Of a stretch of 64,000 bases of DNA, positions 18,963-28,015 are shown in pieces (position 1 is the stretch's first letter; each line of letters starts with the position of its first letter). The notes under the pieces were generated by a model. The model was not told where the DNA came from, ran no database searches, and was given only the letters and a program-made list of their open reading frames with translations. Origin of the DNA: JAFGCL01 sp964423835. Lineage in GTDB: Bacteria > Chloroflexota > Dehalococcoidia > UBA2247 > RBG-13-53-26. The DNA is taken from assembly GCA_964423835.1 (NCBI GenBank), contig CAYRGJ010000003.1:111086-175085 (forward strand), written 5' to 3'. The position numbers and the translations under genes are program-made.

Positions 18963-21900
18963 ATGGGTAGGAACATACTGGCAGGACTCATGGCCATGGC
19001 CCTGGCGGGCCTTCTGCTGGGGGCTTTGGGGATGCCCGCCGCGCCGGCGGCGGCGGCCGAGGGTTCAGTCACCTACTATGTCAGCCCCTCTGGGGACGAT
19101 GCCGGCGGCCAGGGCACCGAGGCCAGCCCCTGGCGGACCATCGGGTACGCCGTCTCCCGGGCGGCGGCCGGAGACACGGTCAAGCTGATGGACGACGATA
19201 ACGAGGCCACCGATGACTATGTCGAAGAAGTGACGGTCGACAAGACCCTCACCATAACTAGGTACAATGGCAGCGGGGCGAATCCCCAGGTGCGGGGCCT
19301 GGGCAACTACGCGCCGGTATTCAGGATATCGGGTGACAACATCACCCTGCGCGGACTGGATATCTACGCCGGGTCGGTGCAGGAGGTCAAGACTGAGGCC
19401 ACCAGGAACAACGGAATAGCCCTGGAGTCCTGCCGGGGCTGCTCTGTAGCGGACAATCGCGTAGGCTGGGACTCGAATCACTCTGCCGGAGGCTGGTTCG
19501 CCGTTGAGGTCACCGGAGGAGAAGGCAACAGCTTCCGCAACAACAGCATTCGATACTTCGGCATGGCAGGCATCTTCTTGAACGCCAGCGACGGCAATAC
19601 CATCCGCGGCAACACCCTCTGCGATTCGCTCTGGTCGCAGGGTTCGGCGATATTCGTGCAGGACGGGGAATCAAACACCATAACCCGAAACACCGTCATG
19701 CACAACATGTGCACCGGCATGATCTCGGGCGGACGAGATAATCATATTTACCTGAACTGCCTGTACGACAACCTGGGCCTGACCAGCGGCCAACCCAACG
19801 CCTGTGGTGGCGGAAGCGAGAACCTCTGGCATTCGCCGCAGGAGCTGACCTACATCTACAATTCGGTGGAGTACACTGGATTCCTGGGCAACTACTATGG
19901 AGATTATGCCGGCAGGGACGATGGCAGCGGCGGCAGAACGGCCGGTGACGGCGTGGGTGACACCGGGCCGTATTCCTTCATGGACGGCAGTGACCCCTAT
20001 CCGCTGACCGACATATCGGTCGACGCCTATCGGCTTCCTGGTGACCAGCCTCCACCACCCCCGGCCGTCTCAGCTCCCGTGGCCGGGTTTTCAGCCTCAG
20101 CCGCCTGGGGTGTGGCTCCATTCACCGTGGTCTTTTCCGACGAATCAGATGGTGAGAGGATAGAATCCTGGCTCTGGGACTTCGGCGATGGGGTCACCAG
20201 CAGCTGTCAGAACCCTTCCCACATGTACCAGACCATGGGCGCCTACTCCGTGTCCCTGACCGTCGCCAACAGCGGCGGAAGCCATAGCGCAGTGAGGGAG
20301 GACTGCATTCTGGTCATCGACGATCTGGCATGGCACGCAGCGCTGGGTGACTTGCCGTTACCGACCGGCACTGAGGAAGCCAAGATTGTCGCCCCTGCCG
20401 AAGGCGAGCTTGAGGATACCGGTATCATGGTCCAGCGAACGTCATCCAGCACGCCGGCCTGCTACGGCTATGTTATGCTCGGGTCAGCCAACACCCTCTA
20501 TCGATTCAGCGGCACCTTCTTCAGGGTTGAGGGCGCGGAGAACATGGCCGGGGGAGCGGCCATCTGCGTTGAGTACTCGGAAGCCGACCTGGCCGCCGCG
20601 GGCGGAGACCCCGACAGGCTCACGCTGTCCCGGTACGATGAGCCCAGCGGCCGGTGGCTCATCGCCCAGACAACGGTGGACAGCACCGCCGGGAGACTCA
20701 CCACCATCAGCAGCCATTCCGGCAGGTGGGCCGTTATGGCTGCGGCAGACCCTGCCGCAGACCCCTCCGGGTTCCCGCGCTGGGGCTGGATGCTGGCGGG
20801 ATTGGCGGCCATAGCCACCGCCGGGGCGATCATGGTCATGCTCCGGCGCCGGCCGTACGGGCGGCATGGGCTGTCCCTATTCGTGCTCCTGGCCCTCGTT
20901 CTAAGCATCTGCGCGATCGGCCGGCCGGGTCCAGCGGTGGCGGCCACAGCCTCCCGCACCTACTATGTCGGCCCCTGGGGCGACGACAGTGCCGGGCAGG
21001 GCACCGAGGCCAGCCCCTGGCGAAGCGTCGGCTATGCCGTTTCCCGGGCGGCGGCCGGTGACACCATCAAGCTGATGGACGATGACAACGAGGCCACCGA
21101 TGACTACGTCGAAGATATAGCAGTGGACAGGGGCCTCAGCATAAGGAGATACAACAACAGCGGCCCCAATCCGCAGGTGAGGGGGCTGGGAGGAAGAAGT
21201 CCTGTATTCCATGTTGCCGCTGACGGTGCGACCATCGCCGGCCTGGACGTCTATGCCGTGCCTGTAGACGGGGACGGATTTCCCGTTTCGATCGAGTTGG
21301 CCTATTGCCGCGGGTGCAGAATAGAGAACAACCGGTTAGGCTGGGACTTGAACCACCTCGCCGGGGGAGCGGCCGCCATCCGAATCATGGGGGGCGGAAA
21401 CCACCAAATCCGCGGCAATACCAGCAAGTACTACGGGATGTACGGGGCCTATGTCTGCGGCAGCGATTCCAATATCATCAACAACAACGCCTTCTCCAAC
21501 TCGCGATTCGTGTGGGGAGCGGGAATCTGGCTGCACGGCTCGCCGTCCAATACCGTGATAGGAAACAGTCTTTCTCAGAACTTGTCTCCGGGCCTGGTCG
21601 TCTACCTGGACTCACCGGGCAATCTAATCTACCTTAATCGGATCTTCGGCAACGCGGAGGAATCGGGCTACAAAGGCAGCGCCAGTGAGAGCATCTGGCA
21701 CTCCCCCGAGCCGCTGACCTACATCTACAAAGGCGCCACACACACCGGGTACCTGGGCAACTACTACGGCTGTTGGTACGCCGATGATGGCCGCAGTGGC
21801 GGAATTGCCGGTGACGGAGTCGGGGACGCGGACCAGCCCTGCCCTGACAATGACGGGCCCTGGTGCTACCCCCTGATCGACGGGTCCCCCGACGCCTACC

Positions 21901-22211
21901 GTATTCTGGGGGAGGACACCCCTACTTCTGCCCCTGTGGCCGTTTTCTCGGCATCAGCTACCTGGGGCGTAGCCCCGTTCACCGCCGTGTTCCACAACGA
22001 ATCCGACGGAGGCGAGCTGACCTCGTGGCAGTGGGACTTCGGCGACAATTGCACCAGCAGCTTCGAGAACCCTTCCCACACCTACGTGGCCATGGGCGTA
22101 TACACCGTGACCCTGACGGTGGCCAACGGCGCCGGAGGTGACGAAGTCACCAGGGAGCAATACATCCTGGTCCTGGACAACGCCACTTGGCAGAGGGTGA
22201 CGGGCAGATGA
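18963..22211 (+). CDS. Fused double-unit surface protein: (beta-helix + PKD) twice
   Basis: 1082 residues made of two homologous units. Unit 1: signal peptide (1-~30), TYYVSPSGDD..GTEASPWRTIGYAVSRAAAGDT, a NosD-like right-handed beta-helix to ~330, a PKD domain (~370-450, with WDFGDG and NPSHMY), an extra ~150-residue domain and a helix (FPRWGWMLAGLAAIATAGAI, ~605-625) followed by RRR. Unit 2 begins at ~637 with a second signal-like hydrophobic stretch ending AVAATA, then repeats beta-helix and PKD with long near-identical tracts. It stops soon after the PKD, lacking the extra domain and anchor. It looks like two tandem duplicated genes that became one frame. Both binding units would be outside the cell. 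Confidence 0.83.
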   Translation: MGRNILAGLMAMALAGLLLGALGMPAAPAAAAEGSVTYYVSPSGDDAGGQGTEASPWRTIGYAVSRAAAGDTVKLMDDDNEATDDYVEEVTVDKTLTITRYNGSGANPQVRGLGNYAPVFRISGDNITLRGLDIYAGSVQEVKTEATRNNGIALESCRGCSVADNRVGWDSNHSAGGWFAVEVTGGEGNSFRNNSIRYFGMAGIFLNASDGNTIRGNTLCDSLWSQGSAIFVQDGESNTITRNTVMHNMCTGMISGGRDNHIYLNCLYDNLGLTSGQPNACGGGSENLWHSPQELTYIYNSVEYTGFLGNYYGDYAGRDDGSGGRTAGDGVGDTGPYSFMDGSDPYPLTDISVDAYRLPGDQPPPPPAVSAPVAGFSASAAWGVAPFTVVFSDESDGERIESWLWDFGDGVTSSCQNPSHMYQTMGAYSVSLTVANSGGSHSAVREDCILVIDDLAWHAALGDLPLPTGTEEAKIVAPAEGELEDTGIMVQRTSSSTPACYGYVMLGSANTLYRFSGTFFRVEGAENMAGGAAICVEYSEADLAAAGGDPDRLTLSRYDEPSGRWLIAQTTVDSTAGRLTTISSHSGRWAVMAAADPAADPSGFPRWGWMLAGLAAIATAGAIMVMLRRRPYGRHGLSLFVLLALVLSICAIGRPGPAVAATASRTYYVGPWGDDSAGQGTEASPWRSVGYAVSRAAAGDTIKLMDDDNEATDDYVEDIAVDRGLSIRRYNNSGPNPQVRGLGGRSPVFHVAADGATIAGLDVYAVPVDGDGFPVSIELAYCRGCRIENNRLGWDLNHLAGGAAAIRIMGGGNHQIRGNTSKYYGMYGAYVCGSDSNIINNNAFSNSRFVWGAGIWLHGSPSNTVIGNSLSQNLSPGLVVYLDSPGNLIYLNRIFGNAEESGYKGSASESIWHSPEPLTYIYKGATHTGYLGNYYGCWYADDGRSGGIAGDGVGDADQPCPDNDGPWCYPLIDGSPDAYRILGEDTPTSAPVAVFSASATWGVAPFTAVFHNESDGGELTSWQWDFGDNCTSSFENPSHTYVAMGVYTVTLTVANGAGGDEVTREQYILVLDNATWQRVTGR

Positions 22212-22350
22212 TACGGCTGACCCTGCTGGCAAACGCTTGGGTCTAGCCCCGCGCCGGGATGGCTGCAGCGACCCTCCTCGTCACGGCCCCGGCTTTCTGC
22301 GCCCGGTGGCGCGGCAGAAGGACCCCGGTCTGAGGGCCCCTGGGCACACG

Positions 22351-22380
22351 TTGCCCGCCACTGCTCTTCTGCGATAAGAT
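22351..22380 (+). promoter_or_regulatory. Candidate sigma-70 promoter for the glycosyltransferase operon at 22416
   Basis: TTGCCC at 22351-22356 and TAAGAT at 22375-22380 with an 18-base spacer, 35 bases before the ATG. It lies in a 204-base gap that follows the fused beta-helix gene and also contains an inverted repeat (TTCTGC / GCAGAA) near 22289-22320. Confidence 0.38.
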
Positions 22381-22415
22381 AGGGCATTCTCGATGGCCTC
22401 GGCAGCGAGCGCACA

Positions 22416-23114
22416 ATGGCAGAAAACAGACTCCTCACCGTAGTCATCCCGGCCCTCAACGAAGAGCAGGGCATCGAGCAGACGATCAGGTCCGTCCCCC
22501 GGGGGGCCATCCGGAGCCTCGGCTACGATGTCCAGGTGCTGGTGGTGGACAACGGCTCGACGGACCGGACCGCGGAGATATCCCGGCAGGCCGGGGCCGA
22601 CGTGGTGCCGCAGCCGGTCCGCGGCTACGGCAGCGCGCTGAAGAAGGGATTTGCCGCCGCCGCCGGGAGCGTGATCGTGACCGCGGACGCCGACGCCACC
22701 TACCCCCTGGAGGCCATCCCTTCGCTCCTGGAGACGCTGGACCGCGAGGGGCTGGACTTCATTTCCACCAACCGCTTCACCCGCCTGGACCGCTCCGCCA
22801 TGCCCCCGCTGAACCGGGCCGGCAACCGGCTGCTTTCTCTGGCCACCACGGCCCTCTTCAGGATCCGCATCGAAGACGCCGAGTCCGGCATGTGGCTCTT
22901 CCGCAAGTCGCTCCTGCCGCGGCTCAGGCTCCACTCGGACTCCTGGCCGCTGTCCCACGAGATCAAGATAGAGGCCTGCTACTACAGCGGCTGCCGCTGG
23001 AAAGAGGTGCCCATAGAGTACCGGGCGCGCGTGGGCCAGACCAAGCTGTCCAACGCCTGGAAGGTGGGCATCATCGACCTGCTGCACATCACCAAGAAGA
23101 GGGTGGTGCGGTGA
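22416..23114 (+). CDS. Family 2 glycosyltransferase
   Basis: 232 residues, GT-A fold: LLTVVIPALNEEQGIEQTI at the start, VLVVDNGSTDRTAEI, then VIVTADADATYPLEAIP holding the DxD metal motif near residue 90, and a MWLFRKSLLPRLRLHSDSWPLSHEIKIEA acceptor-side stretch. The family adds a sugar to a lipid or glycan acceptor on the cytoplasmic face. No membrane segments. Its stop overlaps the start of the next glycosyltransferase gene (GTGA), so the two are translationally coupled. Substrate cannot be read from sequence. Confidence 0.87.
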   Translation: MAENRLLTVVIPALNEEQGIEQTIRSVPRGAIRSLGYDVQVLVVDNGSTDRTAEISRQAGADVVPQPVRGYGSALKKGFAAAAGSVIVTADADATYPLEAIPSLLETLDREGLDFISTNRFTRLDRSAMPPLNRAGNRLLSLATTALFRIRIEDAESGMWLFRKSLLPRLRLHSDSWPLSHEIKIEACYYSGCRWKEVPIEYRARVGQTKLSNAWKVGIIDLLHITKKRVVR

Positions 23115-24232
23115 AGCTGGCCCTGGTGTACGACGTGGTGCACCCCTACGTCGCCGGCGGGGTGCAGAAGCGGAACTGGGAGCTGGCCCGCCGCCTGGTG
23201 AAGAAGGGCCACCAGGTGACCATCTTCGGCATGAAGTACTGGACGGGCGCAGATGTCGTCTACCGGGAGGGGGTCCGGTTCCGGGGAGTCTGCCCGCCGC
23301 AGCCCCTCTTCACCGAAGGCCGCCGCTCCATCAAGGGGGCCCTGTACTTCGCCATCCGGCTGCTGCCGCCCCTGCTGAAGGAGAGGTTCGACGTTGTGGA
23401 GGTGGCCAATTTCCCCTACTTCCCCTGTTTCTCGGCGTGGATTTGCGCCCTGGCCCGGCGGTCCCGCCTGGTGATCACCTGGCACGAGGTCTGGGGCGAC
23501 TACTGGTATGAATACCTGGGCCGCAAGGGCATCCTGGGCAAGGCCATCGAGGGCCTGGTGGCCCGCCTGCCCCAGAAGGCTATCGCCGTCTCTCCTCACA
23601 CCCAGAAGGGGCTGGAGAAGCTCGGCCGGCGCCCGTCAGACGTCGTGGGCTGCGGCGTCGACACCTCCGCCATCGAGGCGGCCGCCCCGTGGCCGGAATC
23701 CAGTGGCCTCATCTTTGCCGGCCGGCTGGCCCAGGAGAAGAACATTATCCTCCTGCTCCAGGCCGCAGCGGTCCTGAAGGAACGGGGGCAGGATCCGGGC
23801 TGCATCATCATCGGGCAGGGCCCGGACAGGGAGTCGCTGGAGCAGAAGAGCCGGGAGCTGGGCCTGGCAGGCAGCGTGCGCTTCCTGGGCCGGGTGGAGA
23901 GCGATGACGCCGTCTACTCCCGGATGAAGGCCTCCCGGGTCCTGGCGCACCCGTCCCTGCGCGAGGGTTTCGGCTACGTCGTGCTGGAGGCTAATGCCTG
24001 CGGCATACCGGTAGTCACCGTCAATCATCCCCAGAACGCGGCGCAGGACCTGATCCAAGAGGGGCGCAACGGCTACACCTGCGGCCTGTCGCCGGCCGAC
24101 ATGGCGGACAAGATCCAGCAGGCCCTGGCCAGGTCCGACTGGGAGGAGGGATGCCGGGAGTTCGCCGCCGCCTACGGATGGGACCGCGTGGCCGATCTGG
24201 TGGAGAAGGCCTACCGGAAGGCCCTGGGCTGA
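23111..24232 (+). CDS. Family 4 glycosyltransferase
   Basis: 373 residues from GTG 23111; the frame runs open further upstream through the previous gene, but the GTGA junction and the KLALVYDVVHPYVAGGVQKRN start mark the real beginning. It is a GT-B enzyme: glycine-rich N-terminal acceptor loop (GGVQKRNWELA), then a donor domain with IFAGRLAQEKNI, IIIGQGPDRESLE and the E-x7-E motif in SLREGFGYVVLEANACGIPVV (residues ~285-305). Members transfer hexoses or mannose from nucleotide sugars to lipid-linked glycans. Four bases separate it from the next gene. Confidence 0.88.
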   Translation: MKLALVYDVVHPYVAGGVQKRNWELARRLVKKGHQVTIFGMKYWTGADVVYREGVRFRGVCPPQPLFTEGRRSIKGALYFAIRLLPPLLKERFDVVEVANFPYFPCFSAWICALARRSRLVITWHEVWGDYWYEYLGRKGILGKAIEGLVARLPQKAIAVSPHTQKGLEKLGRRPSDVVGCGVDTSAIEAAAPWPESSGLIFAGRLAQEKNIILLLQAAAVLKERGQDPGCIIIGQGPDRESLEQKSRELGLAGSVRFLGRVESDDAVYSRMKASRVLAHPSLREGFGYVVLEANACGIPVVTVNHPQNAAQDLIQEGRNGYTCGLSPADMADKIQQALARSDWEEGCREFAAAYGWDRVADLVEKAYRKALG

Positions 24233-24236
24233 GGGC

Positions 24237-26453
24237 ATGAATTCCTCATCGGTCCAGGGCCAGAAGGCCTCCGGCGCCCGGGAACGGCTCAGGCCCCATC
24301 TCCCCACCGTGGTCTTCCTGCTGTCGCTGGTGGTGGTGGCCATGCTGAGGTACTTCCTGGTGCGCCAGCACCTGGACATGGGGCAGGACATGGCCAACTA
24401 CCTCGCCACTATGAACACAGTCTTCGGCCATGACGTGACGGGGACGGGCCTTCTCCGCCCTCCAGTGATCGCCATCCCGCTCAAGCTCTTCACCCTAATC
24501 TTCGGTGACCTCACCGGCGGCAAGCTCCTCGGAATCGCCGTCTCAGTGGCCATGGGCATCCCCTGCTACCTGATCGCCAGGCGGGTCTCTCGCCCCTGGA
24601 TCGCGGTAGCGGTTTCCCTGATGTTCGTCCTGACACCGGCGTACGCCAACATGCTCTCCTGGGGGTACATCACCATGTTCGGCGTGCTCTTCACCATGCT
24701 TTCGGCGTACTTCTTCATGCTCACCTTTGAATCGGTCTCCAGGTGGAATGCGCTTCTGGCCGGCTTCTTTGGCTCCCTGGTCATCGGCTTCCACCAGTTG
24801 TCCGCCGCCTTCTTCTTGCCGCTGGCCGTCATACTGGTGTGCGCCCTGCTTGTCGCCAATCGCCACCGGGAAGGACGGTACTGGGCCAACCCGGCCCTGG
24901 GAGTGCTCGCCGGCGTGGTCCTGTCGCTCCCGTACGTGCCGGTGTACATGCACCTGCTCAGGATGCAGTCATCGGGGGGAGGCCCGGGCACCCCGGCCAC
25001 ATCCCTGCTGCCGCTGTTCACCATCAAGCTGTGGTACCTGCCGTGGACCTGGCTGGCAGTTCTGGGGATGCTGGCGGCCCTGGCCTCTCTCTTCTACCTC
25101 TGGCGCCGCGACCGGAATGCGACCGTGCTCCTGGCAACGCTGTTCCTGTTCCCGCTATTCCTCCTGGTATTCAACCTGCCGCCACCGCTGGCCGAGCTGA
25201 ACCGCCGGGCGAACTTCTTCCTGTACCTGCCCATCTGGGCCATCACCGGGTACGTGCTTTCCCTGGGCTGGGACTGGCTCCCGTCCCGGCTGCGGGCCCC
25301 CTTCCAGCGCGCCGTCAGGCCCGCCCTGGTCACTCTGCTGGCTCTCCTCCTGATATACGGGACCGTCATATCACAGATCGACCTGCGGACCGGGCTGCGC
25401 TTCTACACCTACCTCGACCGCACCCGATTGGATATGATCAATTGGGTCAAGAGCAGCACGCCCCAGGACGGGGTCTTCGCCTGCTACCCCGAGCACCTGG
25501 GCTGGTGGATGGAGGGCAAGGCGCTCCGGACCTCCTTCGAGGTCACGGACCGCGACAGGGAAGCCTCAGGCGTGCAGAGGGAGCGGGCCCTGATCGCCGA
25601 GCGGCTGATGTCGCGCAACCGGGGGATGGAAAACGGAACCCTTCGGGTGGCAACTTCATACCCCTACAACTACGCCCCCGGGAACCCTGCCATCGGCCTC
25701 TACGCCGGGGGCCGGTACCACGACCTGCTGATGTTCGACGACACCCAGACGTACCTCGACTTGAACACCGGCCTGGAGCATCTGAGCGCTCCCCTGGCAG
25801 ACCGCGAGTCCGTCATTCCCACCGCGTTTGGCATCAGCGGCGACGGCGCCCGGATGGAGAGCTCTATTACCTATGATTTGGGCAACGTCACCGCCACCCA
25901 GAGGACGATCCTGGCGGAGGCCAGCCGGCAGGTGACCGTGGCCTATTACATAGAGGCCGGAGGGCTGTCCGTGTCCCGCTTCCAGTTGCCCGTGCTCTTT
26001 TGCCTCGATCCGACATCAGTCAGGGTCGATCCGCGGGAGGGTGGCATCGAGATCGTCCAGGAGCCTGAGACGCAGTATACCGGTGAGATTCCGGTGACGG
26101 CGCGTCTCTCCATTCATGCCGCCGGCGCCACGCTCCAGCCCCCCGCTGCGCTGGACGACCGGATTGTGCTGGACTTCGACATTCAGGCAGCCAGCGCCAG
26201 CATAGACATAACGTTCGACATCTCTGCAGAGCAGGATGGCGACGGTGGGCCGGTCGCCGTCTACGAGGTGCCGCAGCTTATCAGGGACAATGGCATAGAC
26301 TGGCTGGCCATGGACTTCGATCCGCACACCGAGATCTGGAGCCCCCTGCCGCTGGGACTGCGGGAGTGGCTCGACGGCTGCCCCTACTACAGGCTCGTCC
26401 ACGCCGAGGGCGACGTCCGCATCTACGAGGTGGTGCCGGCCGCCTTGCCCTGA
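24237..26453 (+). CDS. Giant polytopic membrane protein, GT-C-like
   Basis: 738 residues. Residues ~22-385 contain about ten hydrophobic helices. After the first comes an acidic loop, HLDMGQDMANYLATMNTVFG, with Asp residues at the GT-C catalytic position. Residues ~385-738 are a beta-rich extracytoplasmic region with CYPEHLGWWMEGKALRTSFEVTDRDREASG, similar in plan to the large proteins at 3-15 kb but not closely related to any. It follows the GT4 gene by four bases. Its last 31 bases overlap the 3' end of the flippase gene on the other strand. Likely an extracytoplasmic glycosyltransferase using polyprenyl-linked sugar; unproven. Confidence 0.73.
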   Translation: MNSSSVQGQKASGARERLRPHLPTVVFLLSLVVVAMLRYFLVRQHLDMGQDMANYLATMNTVFGHDVTGTGLLRPPVIAIPLKLFTLIFGDLTGGKLLGIAVSVAMGIPCYLIARRVSRPWIAVAVSLMFVLTPAYANMLSWGYITMFGVLFTMLSAYFFMLTFESVSRWNALLAGFFGSLVIGFHQLSAAFFLPLAVILVCALLVANRHREGRYWANPALGVLAGVVLSLPYVPVYMHLLRMQSSGGGPGTPATSLLPLFTIKLWYLPWTWLAVLGMLAALASLFYLWRRDRNATVLLATLFLFPLFLLVFNLPPPLAELNRRANFFLYLPIWAITGYVLSLGWDWLPSRLRAPFQRAVRPALVTLLALLLIYGTVISQIDLRTGLRFYTYLDRTRLDMINWVKSSTPQDGVFACYPEHLGWWMEGKALRTSFEVTDRDREASGVQRERALIAERLMSRNRGMENGTLRVATSYPYNYAPGNPAIGLYAGGRYHDLLMFDDTQTYLDLNTGLEHLSAPLADRESVIPTAFGISGDGARMESSITYDLGNVTATQRTILAEASRQVTVAYYIEAGGLSVSRFQLPVLFCLDPTSVRVDPREGGIEIVQEPETQYTGEIPVTARLSIHAAGATLQPPAALDDRIVLDFDIQAASASIDITFDISAEQDGDGGPVAVYEVPQLIRDNGIDWLAMDFDPHTEIWSPLPLGLREWLDGCPYYRLVHAEGDVRIYEVVPAALP

Positions 26454-27772
26454 CGCCGCTTTCGGCGCGCCCGCTGCCATCCCGTGGTCATCAGGACACA
26501 GGCCACCAGGGCCACGGCGCTGTTGCTGGCCAGCCAGGCGATGCCGATCCCCGTCAGCTTCATCCGGTCCAGGAGAGCATAGCCCACGCCGACGGTGACC
26601 AGGGCCACAAAGCCGTAGACCACGACCACCGGCGCCAGCTGGCGCTGCATCCTCTTGTAGGTGACGTAGATGGTGTTGATGGCGATGGGGATTCCGGACA
26701 GGGTGAGGAGACGAAGGAGCCACAGGCCGTTGTCAACGTAGCCCGTCTCCCCGTTCTCGTCAAACCAGCCCAGCAGCGGGCCGCCGAGCAGGAAGACGAA
26801 GACGATGGCCAGCGCCAGCAGCGGCAGCATGAACTGGAAGGCCCGCAGCGAGGCGGCGCCGAAACGGCGCGGATCGAGGGCTCCCTCCGCCAGCAGGGAG
26901 GCACCGGTGGCATAGGCTATCATCATGATCCCGCTGGCGATGGTCCAGGGGATGTAGAAGTAGGCCGCCATGGAGGAGCCCTGGACGCTGACGGCGGCCC
27001 CGCCGAAGACCAGAGAGACGATGATGGGCAGCAGGAAACCCGGCATCTCCCGGAGGGTCTCCGCCACGTAGTTCCCGGCCGAGAAGCGGACCATCCGCCC
27101 CACGGCGTCGCGTCCAATGGCCAGGACGGGCCGGTAGTCTTTCTGAAACACCACCACCAGCCCCATCCCCACGGCCAGCGAGGCCAGGCCGGCCAGCCCC
27201 CAGGCGAGGAAGATGCCTATGGCGCCCAGGGCCACCAGGGCCGGCAGCAGGAGCAGCCTCACCCCGGCCACTACCTCCAGGGCCAGCGACGATTGGGTGC
27301 TGCGGCCAGCTACGAATACTCCCTGCCGCATGAGCGCCACCAGGGCAGTGCCCACCGTGAAGACCACGAACAGAAAGGCATAACCCAGGTTCTCGGCCAC
27401 GATGCTGAGCTGGGTATCCCTGCCCCAGATTCCTACCCCCACGATCACAAGCACGGCCAGCACCCCGGACAGCAGGCCGACGATGGTGAAGGCGGTGTTG
27501 ATCATCGCCGGCTTGTCGGCCTCTTCGGGAAGGAAACGGATCAGCCCGATGTCCAGCCCCAGCCGGGCCAGGATGTGCAGCAGCAGCACGGCCGAGACCA
27601 GGGCGGTGGCCTGGGCGACGGCCGGAGTGCCGTACTGCATGTCCGCGATCTTCCAGAAGAAGAAGCCGAAGAGGCCCAGCACCCCGTGGGTGGCCATGAG
27701 ATAGATGGAGTTGCGGCGCAGGGGGTCCTGGAAAGTCTGCAGCACGCCCCGGAAGAGGCGCGCCGTCACCAT
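26423..27772 (-). CDS. Wzx-like polysaccharide flippase (MOP superfamily)
   Basis: About 449 residues with 12-14 hydrophobic helices, beginning VTARLFRGVLQTFQDPLRRNSIYLMATHGVLGLFGFFFWKIA, a pattern typical of O-antigen and teichuronic-acid flippases of the MOP superfamily. They move lipid-linked glycan units across the membrane. The frame is open to 27850, but a strong promoter at 27822-27850 would start transcription near 27815, so I chose the ATG at 27772. It is the only - strand gene of the locus and converges on the gene at 24237 with a 31-base overlap. Residue R/K content of the central cavity was not assessed. Confidence 0.84.
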   Translation of the reverse strand: MVTARLFRGVLQTFQDPLRRNSIYLMATHGVLGLFGFFFWKIADMQYGTPAVAQATALVSAVLLLHILARLGLDIGLIRFLPEEADKPAMINTAFTIVGLLSGVLAVLVIVGVGIWGRDTQLSIVAENLGYAFLFVVFTVGTALVALMRQGVFVAGRSTQSSLALEVVAGVRLLLLPALVALGAIGIFLAWGLAGLASLAVGMGLVVVFQKDYRPVLAIGRDAVGRMVRFSAGNYVAETLREMPGFLLPIIVSLVFGGAAVSVQGSSMAAYFYIPWTIASGIMMIAYATGASLLAEGALDPRRFGAASLRAFQFMLPLLALAIVFVFLLGGPLLGWFDENGETGYVDNGLWLLRLLTLSGIPIAINTIYVTYKRMQRQLAPVVVVYGFVALVTVGVGYALLDRMKLTGIGIAWLASNSAVALVACVLMTTGWQRARRKRRQGKAAGTTS

Positions 27773-27821
27773 GAGGCCGGACCCGCGTTGAAAGCTATAG
27801 TGATCATGATACAGAACACCC

Positions 27822-27850
27822 ATTATAGGGCCGGCCTCTGCACCGGGCAA
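27822..27850 (-). promoter_or_regulatory. Sigma-70 promoter for the flippase gene
   Basis: On the - strand, TTGCCC (27845-27850) and TATAAT (27822-27827) are separated by 17 bases. Predicted transcription start is near 27815, giving a leader of about 43 bases before the ATG at 27772. Confidence 0.6.
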
Positions 27851-27972
27851 AGGCCCTCATCTGGCGGCGCCCGGCAAGGCCGCCTCCTGGGCCGCGTGGG
27901 CGGCCAGGCCAGTGAGGACTTGCGGCCGCGGCCCGGGCGCCCCTCCAGGAGCCATCGCAGGCCGGGGCCTGT

Positions 27973-28001
27973 TTGCAAAGGCCCAGGCAGGATACTATGA
28001 T
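27973..28001 (+). promoter_or_regulatory. Candidate sigma-70 promoter for the O-antigen-ligase-like gene
   Basis: TTGCAA (27973-27978), 17-base spacer, TATGAT (27996-28001). Transcription would begin around 28008, leaving a very short leader before the ATG at 28016. Together with the promoter at 27822-27850 this makes the 27773-28015 gap a divergent promoter region. Confidence 0.45.
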
Positions 28002-28015
28002 GGTGAATCACGATC

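Noticed and set aside
26366..28000. 544-codon + strand frame opposite the flippase
   Set aside because: The - strand frame gives a convincing multi-helix flippase with a promoter; the + frame translates to Gln/His/Asp-rich sequence without domains.
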